The notes under the pieces are model-generated. The model had not been told where the DNA came from. It ran no database searches and saw only the letters and a list, made by a program, of their open reading frames with translations. Positions 25,628 through 34,640 of a DNA stretch of 64,000 nt are shown one piece after another. The stretch lies in contig JACKPV010000026.1 of assembly GCA_024233305.1 (NCBI GenBank), forward strand, positions 62,001 to 126,000. Reading direction: 5' to 3'. Source of the DNA: Verrucomicrobiales bacterium. GTDB taxonomy: Bacteria; Verrucomicrobiota; Verrucomicrobiia; Limisphaerales; J093. A program made the position numbers and the translations under genes. The number at the start of each line of letters is the position of its first letter. Within the stretch, counting starts at the first letter, position 1.

Positions 25628-26536
25628 ATGCTGTCCGGCGTGCAGGTCAACGTCACCGTCGCGCAGGAACCGTGGATCATTATCCGCGCGCGCTCGCGTC
25701 GGCAGGCGATGGACTGGAGCCTGGTCCTGGCCAGCCAGGGGATCGAGCCGGTGATCCAGCATGTGCCTGACGAGGGTGGCTGGGGGCTGCGCGTGAATGC
25801 CGGCCATCACGAGGCGGCGCTGGCGGCGATCCAGCAGTATCGGCGCGAAAACCGTGGGTGGCGCTGGCGGCATCGGGTGGCTTCCTCCGAGTTCACCTTC
25901 CACTGGGGCGCGCTCGTCTGGGGCTGGGGCCTGATCCTCTTTCACTGGTGGAGCGCCGCGTGGGCCGGCGGTCTCGAAAACGCGGGCGCCATGAATCACC
26001 GGGTCGCGGAGACCGGGGAATGGTGGCGGCTGTTCACCGCCACGACCCTGCACGCGGATCTCGGGCATCTGTCCTCGAACGTGGCCACCGGTTTCGTGGT
26101 GCTGGGGCTGGCGATGGGGCGCTACGGCGTGGGTTGGGCGTTGCTGGCCGCGACTTTCGCCGGGGCATTCGGCAACTGGCTGGGCCTGGTGATGCGGCAA
26201 ACCCCCTACATCGGACTCGGTGCCTCGGGTGTGGTGATGGGCGCGCTCGGCTTGCTGACGGTTTATTCGTTCAGTCTGTTCCGGGGCGTGCCGGGCGCCA
26301 AGCGACAGATCATCGCCGGGGCGGCGGGCGGGGTGATCCTGTTTGCCCTCCTCGGGCTGAGTCCCAACAGCGATGTGCTCGCGCATGCCGGCGGCTTTGC
26401 CGGCGGGGTGGCCTTCGGGCTGGTGTTCGCCTGGCTGCCCCCGGCTTGGCTGTCCAGCGCGCGCGCGAACCTCCTTGCCGGCTTGAGCTGCGGACTCGGG
26501 CTGGCCGCCTGCTGGGGGCTGGCGATGTTCCGCTGA
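25628..26536 (+). CDS. Rhomboid family intramembrane serine protease
   Basis: About 302 residues. After a roughly 85-residue cytoplasmic N-terminal region come six or more hydrophobic segments. The serine nucleophile lies in YIGLGASGVVMGALG (GxSG), the catalytic His in VLAHAGGFAGG, and the HADLGHLSSN motif is also conserved. It cleaves transmembrane substrates within the inner membrane. I use the ATG at 25628 (MLSGVQVNVT) rather than the GTG at 25571, because the extra 19 residues overlap a likely transposase remnant and match nothing. The next gene begins 16 bp downstream and may be co-transcribed. Confidence 0.9.
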   Translation: MLSGVQVNVTVAQEPWIIIRARSRRQAMDWSLVLASQGIEPVIQHVPDEGGWGLRVNAGHHEAALAAIQQYRRENRGWRWRHRVASSEFTFHWGALVWGWGLILFHWWSAAWAGGLENAGAMNHRVAETGEWWRLFTATTLHADLGHLSSNVATGFVVLGLAMGRYGVGWALLAATFAGAFGNWLGLVMRQTPYIGLGASGVVMGALGLLTVYSFSLFRGVPGAKRQIIAGAAGGVILFALLGLSPNSDVLAHAGGFAGGVAFGLVFAWLPPAWLSSARANLLAGLSCGLGLAACWGLAMFR

Positions 26537-26552
26537 AGGGGAACGATAGCGA

Positions 26553-27752
26553 ATGAACCGATTGTCGAAGCACCGTCGCCAATTCCCCGGCCTGCCGGGC
26601 CCGATTCCCGGGTTGGTGGGGTTGGCGCTGTTGGTGGGAACCGCGCTCCTGCCCGCCGGGGAGAACGGCTCCAGCCATGCCGGCTGCGCCTTTCGGGGCT
26701 GGACCCGGTTCGACGACTGGCCCCGAGAGGAGAATTTGGAGAGCCGGGGCTGGACCAGCACGTCGCCCGTTTTGGCGCCCGGATTCGACTGGGACGAACT
26801 GGTCGTTTCCTGGAACGCGACAACGCCCCGCGGATCCGGCCTGGTGGTCGAGGCCCAACCGGTTCTCGCGGGGGAGGCACCGCCTTTCTATACCCTGGGC
26901 CGGTGGGCGTTGGAGCCGGGTGAGTTCAAACGGGAAAGCGTGCCGGGCCAGCGCGACCGTTGGGGGGAGGTGAACACGGACACCCTGGTGCTGCGCGAGC
27001 CCGCGCGCGGCGTGCGGCTGCGCCTGCGCGCCCTCGCCGGAGAAGCCGGGGCGTTGCCCGAATTACGCTTCCTCGGCGCGAGTTTCCTGCGCCGCGAATG
27101 GTCTCCGCAAACGTTGCCGCCCAACCGCGCGGCGTGGGGCCGGACCATCGACGTGCCGCGGCGAACGCAGGCCGATTATCCCGAGGGCATCAACGAATGG
27201 TGCAGCCCCACCAGCCTGTCCATGGTGCTGGCCTGGTGGGGAGGAAAACTGGGGCGTGACGAGCTGATCCACGACGTGCGTGACGTGGCCCGTGGCGTGC
27301 ACGACCCCGCCTGGCCGGGCACCGGCAACTGGCCGTTCAACACCGCCTACGCCGGGAGCTTCACCGGCATTCGAGCCTACGTGACCCGCCTGACCGAGGT
27401 GGCCGAGATCGAGGCCTGGATCGCCGCGGGCATTCCCGTGATCGCTTCGGTCGACTATGACCGTCTGCGCGCCCGGACCGACAGCCGCGGGAGCGGGCAT
27501 CTGATCGTGGTCGTCGGCTTTACGGTCCAGGGCGACGTGGTGGTCAACGATCCCGGCAGCCGGGCCCGGATGCGCAACACATTTCCTCGCGCGGATTTCG
27601 TGGCCGCATGGAAGCACTCCCGGCAGACCGTTTACCTCGTGCATCCGGAGTCCGCGCCGGTTCCGGAACCGGTCCTGGGCCACTGGTTTGCCGGTCCGGT
27701 CCGGACTGCGGATGCGACTGGGGATGATGGCGGCACGGGAGAACCGCGGTGA
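26553..27752 (+). CDS. Secreted C39-like cysteine peptidase family protein
   Basis: A 399-residue protein with an N-terminal hydrophobic export segment (about residues 15-35). Residues 45-190 form a beta-rich region of unknown function. The C-terminal part has the peptidase C39_2-like triad: Cys in INEWCSPTSLSMVL, His in SGHLIVVVGF and Asp in VVNDPGS. Members of this group are found widely in bacteria as secreted papain-like peptidases of unknown substrate. It sits 16 bp after the rhomboid gene. The C-terminal 35 residues are unstructured and Gly/Pro-rich. Confidence 0.82.
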   Translation: MNRLSKHRRQFPGLPGPIPGLVGLALLVGTALLPAGENGSSHAGCAFRGWTRFDDWPREENLESRGWTSTSPVLAPGFDWDELVVSWNATTPRGSGLVVEAQPVLAGEAPPFYTLGRWALEPGEFKRESVPGQRDRWGEVNTDTLVLREPARGVRLRLRALAGEAGALPELRFLGASFLRREWSPQTLPPNRAAWGRTIDVPRRTQADYPEGINEWCSPTSLSMVLAWWGGKLGRDELIHDVRDVARGVHDPAWPGTGNWPFNTAYAGSFTGIRAYVTRLTEVAEIEAWIAAGIPVIASVDYDRLRARTDSRGSGHLIVVVGFTVQGDVVVNDPGSRARMRNTFPRADFVAAWKHSRQTVYLVHPESAPVPEPVLGHWFAGPVRTADATGDDGGTGEPR

Positions 27753-27863
27753 TTCCGGAGCGCGACCAACGGGCCGGACCCGCCCGGCACGCGCCCAAGG
27801 TAATGCTTCGGCTGCGGAGGACCGGATCGGGAGAGGCGATGCGCGGTGGTGCTTCCTGCGGGG

Positions 27864-29225
27864 TCAGAGGGTCCAGCCTTCGCGGTAGGGCGTGCGGACG
27901 TAGGCGTTGGCGGCGCCATGATTCGTGAACGCGCCGGCCTCGTTGTCCCAGAGCAGCGTTTGGCCGGGGAAGCGGATGGCCACGGCCCCCAGCAGTCCGC
28001 ATTGCGTCAGGGGCCCGCCGAAGTCGAAGTTGGAACCGGCCTGGCGCCCGGTGCGGATGGCTTCGATCCAGTCCCAGGCGTGGTTCTTCACGCGCGGGAT
28101 CTTCTCCTCGCGCTGGCTGCCGGCGAGGTATTCGTTGAGGCGCTTCTCCGGGGTGATGCGGCAACCGCCGGCGCCGTGCGATCCGTGGATGATCATGCCC
28201 TGGTCACCGATCAAGACCGCTCCCGTCCCGGGCAGACCTTCGTCCGCCTCGAGCCCCGCCGGCCGCGGAATGCGATTTTCGCCGTCGTGCCAGACGACCT
28301 TCACCGGCCCCCGTTTGCCTTTGGCGGGGAACTCGTAAGTGATCTCCGTGCCCGGCGGGTAGGTGAGCCCGTCGCGGGCGGGGTCGTAGTCCTTGACCTC
28401 GGCCCGGATGCTCGACGGCGCATCGAGGTCGAGCGCCCAGAACGAGGGATCGAGGACGTGACAGAACCAATCCCCGATGCATCCGGTGCCGAACGGCATC
28501 CAGCCGCGCCAGTTCCAGTGGACCCACATCGGCGAGTAGGGAATGAACGGCACGGGACCGATCCAGAGATCGTAATCGAGCCCCGCCGGCACTTCGTTGC
28601 GGTCACGGAACTTCGGCAGGTTCCGGAGCTGACAATAGACATCGCGGAAGGCGTCGCAGGCGGCGTGTACCTCGCGCACTTCGCCGATGGCGCCGTCCCA
28701 CACCCACTCGCACAGGCGTCGGATGTCGCCGCTCGAATGCCCCTGGTTGCCGAGTTGCGTGACCACGCCCGCCTCGCGCGCCGCGGTCATCAGATGCCGG
28801 ACTTCGTGCACCGAATGGGCGAGCGGCTTCTCGCAATAGACGTGTTTGCCCCGCTTGATGGCCTCCAACGCGATGACCGTGTGGGTGTGGTCGGGCGTGC
28901 CGATGGTGACCGCATCGATCTCCGCGTCGAGCTGGTCGAACATGACCCGGAAATCGGTGAACCGCTTCGCCTTCGGGTACTGCTCGAACTTCTTGGCGGC
29001 ATAATTGGCGTCGACATCGCACAAGGCCACGATGTTCTGGCCTTCGCCCGCCACCGCGTCGACGTCGGCCCCGCCACGGCTGCCGATCCCGATGCCGGCG
29101 ACGTTCAGGCGTTCGTTGGGGGAGGCGCTGAACACGCGCGAGGGGAGGAACTGGAAGGCGGCGACGCTCAAGCCGGTTCGGGCGAGGAAACGGCGTCGAT
29201 CAAGGCGATGGGCTTGGTGTTTCAT
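27864..29225 (-). CDS. Gfo/Idh/MocA family oxidoreductase, Tat-exported
   Basis: A 453-residue protein. I start at 29225, where MKHQAHRLDRRRFLARTGLS gives a twin-arginine signal, rather than at 29258. The Rossmann motif reads VAGIGIGSRGGADV and the EKP loop is YCEKPLAHSVHEV. The second half includes the WIGPVPFIPYSP and GCIGDWFCHVLDP segments seen in the large planctomycetal/verrucomicrobial subfamily. An NAD(P)-dependent sugar or sugar-acid enzyme of the periplasm is likely. It converges with the C39-like gene. Confidence 0.88.
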   Translation of the reverse strand: MKHQAHRLDRRRFLARTGLSVAAFQFLPSRVFSASPNERLNVAGIGIGSRGGADVDAVAGEGQNIVALCDVDANYAAKKFEQYPKAKRFTDFRVMFDQLDAEIDAVTIGTPDHTHTVIALEAIKRGKHVYCEKPLAHSVHEVRHLMTAAREAGVVTQLGNQGHSSGDIRRLCEWVWDGAIGEVREVHAACDAFRDVYCQLRNLPKFRDRNEVPAGLDYDLWIGPVPFIPYSPMWVHWNWRGWMPFGTGCIGDWFCHVLDPSFWALDLDAPSSIRAEVKDYDPARDGLTYPPGTEITYEFPAKGKRGPVKVVWHDGENRIPRPAGLEADEGLPGTGAVLIGDQGMIIHGSHGAGGCRITPEKRLNEYLAGSQREEKIPRVKNHAWDWIEAIRTGRQAGSNFDFGGPLTQCGLLGAVAIRFPGQTLLWDNEAGAFTNHGAANAYVRTPYREGWTL

Positions 29226-29438
29226 GGTGGTCTTTTGCTGGGGCGCATGATCCCGCAAACGGGCGGACAGGGAAAGGCAAATTCAAGTTCCTCCCCGGGC
29301 CGGCCGGTAGGCTCGCAGGACTTGCCGCGGCGCAAGCGGATGTCATAGGCTCAGCGGCCATACGCGCTTGTCATCACCCGGAGGCGCCCCGGGGGCGGTC
29401 GGCAAGGCCGTCCGCCGCGCCTTGGAGAATCCAGTGCC

Positions 29439-30203
29439 ATGAAGAAGCTCAGTCGAATCCCGGCGCCGGCCCTGCTCGTCCTGGCCGCCGCCCTGCCTGT
29501 CATGAGTCAAACCGCGGAGACGCAGGGCCGGCAGCAATCCCGGTCGTTCACGAAGACCGTCACGGAAACCGTTGGCGCTCGCTACCTTTTGTTCCTGCCC
29601 CGGGGCTATGCCGAGGCGCCCGAGCGGCAATGGCCGCTGCTGGTTTTCCTGCACGGCGCCGGCGAGCGTGGCGACGATCTGGAAATGGTCGCGAAGCACG
29701 GCCCTCCCAAGCTGGTGAAGGACCAACCGGACTTTCCCTTCATCCTCGTGTCGCCGCAATGTCCGGCAGGGGGACGGTGGTCGGATGCGGTGGTGCTGGG
29801 CTTGATCGACGAGGTGATGGCCGACCAACGGGTGGATCCGGCGCGGGTCTACCTCACGGGGTTGAGCATGGGCGGTTACGGCACATGGAGCCTGGGGTTG
29901 ACGCATCCCGAGCGGTTTGCGGCGATCGCGCCGATTTGCGGCGGGGGGGACGTGGTCAAGATCCTGCTGGCCGATCCGGAGAAGGTTCGGGCCCTCCGTA
30001 CACTTCCGGTCCGGGCCTTTCATGGCGCCAAGGATCCGGTGGTTCCGCCCGTGGAATCCGAGCGCATGGTGGATGCCTTGAAGCGCTTCGGGGCGCGCGA
30101 CGTCCAGCTTACGGTTTACCCCGAGGCGCAACACGATGCCTGGACGGAGACCTACGCCAACCCCGAACTCTACGAGTGGTTCCTTTCCCACCGGCGCGAT
30201 TGA
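29439..30203 (+). CDS. Secreted esterase/prolyl oligopeptidase-like alpha/beta hydrolase
   Basis: A 254-residue protein with a signal peptide (MKKLSRIPAPALLVLAAALP, ending about residue 23). The domain has VFLHGAGERGDD for the oxyanion hole, the nucleophile motif YLTGLSMGGYGTW, an Asp in AFHGAKDPVVP and a His in YPEAQHDAWTE, so the triad is complete. This arrangement matches the feruloyl-esterase/PHB-depolymerase-like CE1-type hydrolases, which release acyl groups from plant polysaccharides. The gene is divergent from an oxidoreductase and 64 bp upstream of a cupin gene. Confidence 0.85.
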   Translation: MKKLSRIPAPALLVLAAALPVMSQTAETQGRQQSRSFTKTVTETVGARYLLFLPRGYAEAPERQWPLLVFLHGAGERGDDLEMVAKHGPPKLVKDQPDFPFILVSPQCPAGGRWSDAVVLGLIDEVMADQRVDPARVYLTGLSMGGYGTWSLGLTHPERFAAIAPICGGGDVVKILLADPEKVRALRTLPVRAFHGAKDPVVPPVESERMVDALKRFGARDVQLTVYPEAQHDAWTETYANPELYEWFLSHRRD

Positions 30204-30267
30204 GGGGCGCGCGTCGCCTCCGGGCCGGATGCCTTTTCCAAACCGCAGCGCAAGTTGGCTCAACGAC

Positions 30268-30717
30268 ATGATCATCTCAGACCTCAGTCAGATCGAAGGC
30301 CGGCGTTACCCGGCCAAACGACGCACCCAGAATCTCGTCGGGGGAGTGGCGCCGATTCAGTGTTGCAACTTCTGCATCGGCAACGTCACGCTGGATCCGC
30401 AGGGCGGCCAGGTGCCGTGGCACAACCAGGAGCAGGAGGAGATCTACTTCATCATCGAGGGCACCGGTGAAATGTGCCTCGGCGAGGAGCGCCGGACCGT
30501 GACCTCCGGCCAGGCGGTCTTCATCCCGCCCGGCGTTTTTCATCAACTCACCAACACCGGCGACACCCCGCTGCGGATGCTCTATTGCTACGGACCGGCG
30601 GGCGATGTGGCCCACTGGCGGCAGGAGTTGTCCGGCACCCTGCCCAAAGCGGGCGTTGACGTGCCGGCCCTGCCCGAGGGGGCGTGGCCGCAGTGCACGG
30701 AGGGGGTGGGGAGCTAG
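30268..30717 (+). CDS. Cupin domain protein
   Basis: A 149-residue single-domain cupin. Motif 1 is VPWHNQEQEEIYFIIEGTGE, with His, Glu and Glu as probable metal ligands, and motif 2 is PPGVFHQLTNTG with the second His. It resembles small sugar- or polyketide-associated cupins of unknown substrate. I chose the ATG at 30268 (MIISDLSQIEG) because the in-frame extension to 30136 overlaps the esterase gene. Its TAG stop lies in the first unit of a 7-bp tandem repeat. Confidence 0.85.
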   Translation: MIISDLSQIEGRRYPAKRRTQNLVGGVAPIQCCNFCIGNVTLDPQGGQVPWHNQEQEEIYFIIEGTGEMCLGEERRTVTSGQAVFIPPGVFHQLTNTGDTPLRMLYCYGPAGDVAHWRQELSGTLPKAGVDVPALPEGAWPQCTEGVGS

Positions 30718-30766
30718 GAGCTAGGAGCTAGGAGCTAGGAGCTAGGAGCTGGGAGCTGGGAGTCAG
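30711..30766. repeat. 7-bp tandem repeat (GAGCTAG), 8 units
   Basis: Five perfect units of GAGCTAG, then two of GAGCTGG and one of GAGTCAG. The array starts in the last codons of the cupin gene and ends 27 bp before the next oxidoreductase gene. Because 7 is not a multiple of 3, the TAG in each unit stops all three forward frames. Likely a slippage-prone array. Confidence 0.95.
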
Positions 30767-30793
30767 GAGTTGGTCGGGCGAGGGTTGCTTTGC

Positions 30794-31945
30794 ATGAAGA
30801 CACACGAGATCGGGATCATCATGAACGGCGTCACCGGACGCATGGGCACGAACCAGCACTTCATCCGGTCGATTCTCGCCATCCGCAAACAGGGCGGCGT
30901 CCACGTGAGCGATGGCGAGCGCATCCTGCCCGTGCCGGTGTTGGTGGGCCGAAACGAGGCGAAGCTGCAGCGGTTGGCCGCGATGGGGGAGGGAATCCGT
31001 TACACCACCGACCTCGAGGCGGCGCTCGCGGACCAGGCGAACACCGTCTACTTCGATGCCCAGACCACCGGGCGCCGCGCGCCGGCCGTCAAGCGGGCCA
31101 TCGCCGCGGGCAAGCACATCTACTGCGAGAAACCCACCGCCACCAGCGCGAAAGGCGCCTGCGAACTCTACGAGCTGGCGAAGCGGGCGGGAGTCAAACA
31201 CGGGGTCGTGCAGGACAAGCTCTGGCTGCCCGGTCTGCTCAAGCTGCAAACCCTCATCAAGGCGGGTTTCTTCGGCGAACTGCTCTCCGTCCGCGGCGAG
31301 TTCGGCTACTGGGTGTTCGAAGGCGACGTGGTTCCGTGCCAGCGCCCTTCCTGGAATTACCGGCAGGAGGATGACGGCGGCATTATTGTCGACATGCTCT
31401 GCCACTGGCGCTACGTGCTCGACAACCTCTTCGGCGCGGTGAAGGCGGTTTCCTGTCTGGGCGCGACGCATGTGAAGCAGCGTTGGGACGAGCAGGGACA
31501 GCCCTATGCCTGCACGGCGGACGATTCGGCCTATGCGACCTTCGAGCTGGCCGGCGGCGTGATCGCGCATTTCAACTCCTCGTGGTGCGTGCGTGTCCGT
31601 CGGGACGATCTGTTGACGCTGCAAGTGGACGGCACGAAGGGCTCGGCCGTGGCGGGATTGCGGGATTGCGTGCTCCAGCACGGCAGCGCGACGCCCCGTC
31701 CGGTGTGGAATCCCGACGTGGCCAACCCGATCGATTTCTTCGCCGGCTGGCAGACCGCGCCCGAGTATCAGGAGTATGAGAACGCCTTCAAGGTCCAGTG
31801 GGAGCTGTTCCTGCGCCACGTGGCGCTCGATGAACCCTTCCGCTGGGATCTGCGTGAGGGCGCCAAGGGGGTGCAACTGGCCGAGAAGGGGCTCGAATCC
31901 TGGCGCCAACGCGCCTGGGTCGAGGTGCCCGATCTGCCGGTCTGA
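30794..31945 (+). CDS. Gfo/Idh/MocA family oxidoreductase, cytoplasmic
   Basis: A 383-residue protein without a signal peptide, unlike the other three family members here. It begins MKTHEIGIIMNGVTGRMGTN with a variant nucleotide-binding turn, and the EKP motif appears in YCEKPTATSAKGACEL. The second half has VVQDKLWLPGLLKL and GGIIVDMLCHWRYV, as in a subfamily often linked with sugar-phosphate isomerase operons. The start at 30794 avoids the upstream tandem repeat. It may be co-transcribed with the cupin gene. Confidence 0.87.
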   Translation: MKTHEIGIIMNGVTGRMGTNQHFIRSILAIRKQGGVHVSDGERILPVPVLVGRNEAKLQRLAAMGEGIRYTTDLEAALADQANTVYFDAQTTGRRAPAVKRAIAAGKHIYCEKPTATSAKGACELYELAKRAGVKHGVVQDKLWLPGLLKLQTLIKAGFFGELLSVRGEFGYWVFEGDVVPCQRPSWNYRQEDDGGIIVDMLCHWRYVLDNLFGAVKAVSCLGATHVKQRWDEQGQPYACTADDSAYATFELAGGVIAHFNSSWCVRVRRDDLLTLQVDGTKGSAVAGLRDCVLQHGSATPRPVWNPDVANPIDFFAGWQTAPEYQEYENAFKVQWELFLRHVALDEPFRWDLREGAKGVQLAEKGLESWRQRAWVEVPDLPV

Positions 31946-32029
31946 CGGCTTCGTCCAGGATTTGCGACACCCCCTCGAAGGCCTGGTTTTCTACGCCGAA
32001 CACGGGTTCATGGCCGCGGTGACTGGCCC

Positions 32030-32220
32030 TGACCGTTCCGCAACTCGTAGCTGCCGACGCGTAGTCCGCGCGAGATTCAGCGGGGATTCGGCGGCCTGCT
32101 GCCGGGTGCGATGATCCACCAAAACGTGACTGGCAGTCGGCGACGGCGAGACCGCGTAAGCCCCTGGATTTCAGCGCCGACTACACGTCGGCGGCTACCG
32201 CGTGCTGAATCGATACCGCT
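32030..32220 (+). repeat. Dispersed repeat family 2, copy C
   Basis: Runs from TGACCGTTCCGCAACTCGTA to GCTGAATCGATACCGCT, with the inner inverted block GTAGCTGCCGACGCG/CGTCGGCGGCTACCG. The outer left end is eroded. It lies between the oxidoreductase gene and a secreted hypothetical gene, and fills most of that 349-bp gap. Confidence 0.88.
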
Positions 32221-32294
32221 TGGGGCGGGGTCCGGCGTGGGGAAGGGGGGAAATGTCCCTTGCGTTGGCAAGGGGCCTGCTTAGACTGCGGGTT

Positions 32295-33224
32295 ATGAAG
32301 TGTTTTTGGGCTTCCGCGATGGCCCTGTTTCTCGGCATGGCGGCGGTCCGCGCCCAGGTGAGCATCTCGGTCGACCTGGACCAGAAGCAGTACCTGGTGC
32401 GCGAGGCCATCACGGCGTCGGTGCGCATCCTCAACTTCTCCGGCCAGACGCTGCAGATGGGGCGGACGCAGTCGTGGCTGAGCTTCGATGTCGAGGCGGC
32501 CGACGGGTCTTACCTCGAGAAGCTCGGGGACCCGCCGGTGGTGCATGAATTCGACGTTCCCAACGCCGCCCGCGCCACGCGGCGGGTGGACATCATGCCC
32601 TACTTCAATCTGATCAAGGTGGGACGCTACAAGGTGATCGCCACGGTGCGGGTCCCCGAACTCGGTCAGGAACTCACCAGCGAACCGGCCTACTTGAACA
32701 TCATCAGCGGGGCCACCCTCTGGAGGCAGCCGTTTGGGTGGCGGCCCGAGGCCGCCGGCGAGACCGGTCCGGTGGAGATCCGGAACTACGCGCTGGTTCA
32801 GGCCATGAACGGCGAGGAGGTCTGCCTGTATGGACGGGTGACCGATGAATACGACGTGCAGGTGGTGCGCATTCTGTGTCTCGGGCGGTTGCTGACCTTC
32901 AGCAAGCCGGAGGCCATCGTGGATCGCGACAGCCGGTTGCACGCGCTCTGGCAGACCGGCGCCCGGACGTTCACCTACGTCAAATTGGATCCGCGCGGCG
33001 AACTGATCCTCCGCCAGACCCACCAATACACGTCGAGCCGTCCGCGCCTGTGGAACCGGGAAAACGGGGAGGTTCAGGTGCATGGCGGTTCCCGGATTCC
33101 CGCGATCAGCGATTTTCCCCCGCCCTCGGAGGAAGTGCCGGCAGCGCCGGCGGAAACGCTCAACCCCGGATCGAGCGCGCCCACCCCCGAACCCGCGCCC
33201 CCCCTGCCACCGGGAAGGTCCTAG
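32295..33224 (+). CDS. Secreted protein, unknown function
   Basis: A 309-residue protein beginning MKCFWASAMALFLGMAAVRA, a good signal peptide. Residues 22-120 (VSISVDLDQKQYLVREAITA, then VRILNFSGQTLQMG) look like an immunoglobulin-like beta-sandwich similar to alpha-2-macroglobulin-type or other adhesion domains. The rest has no recognisable motif, and the last 45 residues are Pro-rich. I chose the ATG at 32295 because only it begins a signal peptide. No function can be assigned. Confidence 0.7.
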   Translation: MKCFWASAMALFLGMAAVRAQVSISVDLDQKQYLVREAITASVRILNFSGQTLQMGRTQSWLSFDVEAADGSYLEKLGDPPVVHEFDVPNAARATRRVDIMPYFNLIKVGRYKVIATVRVPELGQELTSEPAYLNIISGATLWRQPFGWRPEAAGETGPVEIRNYALVQAMNGEEVCLYGRVTDEYDVQVVRILCLGRLLTFSKPEAIVDRDSRLHALWQTGARTFTYVKLDPRGELILRQTHQYTSSRPRLWNRENGEVQVHGGSRIPAISDFPPPSEEVPAAPAETLNPGSSAPTPEPAPPLPPGRS

Positions 33225-33265
33225 CGACGCGACGTCCCCGCAAGGTGCAGGGTGGCCTCCCGCCC

Positions 33266-34498
<1,233 letters not shown>

Positions 34499-34581
34499 CG
34501 GCGCAATCTAGCGTCGGGACGCGCGCAGGGGAAGCCGGGTGTGCGTCCGGCTTCGCGCCCTCGAGGGAGCGGGTCTCGTCC

Positions 34582-34640
34582 CTGGATGCCTGCGCGGACT
34601 GGCCGTCGGCGGCTGCGAGTTACTGGATGGTCACGGCTCA
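34582..34640 (-). repeat. Decayed end of repeat family 2 starting at a stop codon
   Basis: On the minus strand the stop TGA of the cytochrome gene (34640-34638) begins TGAGCCGTGACCATCCAGTA, continuing ACTCGCAGCCGCCGACG and then AGTCCGCGCAGGCATCCAGG, which matches the family 2 terminus and inner arm. The remaining half is gone. Confidence 0.72.
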
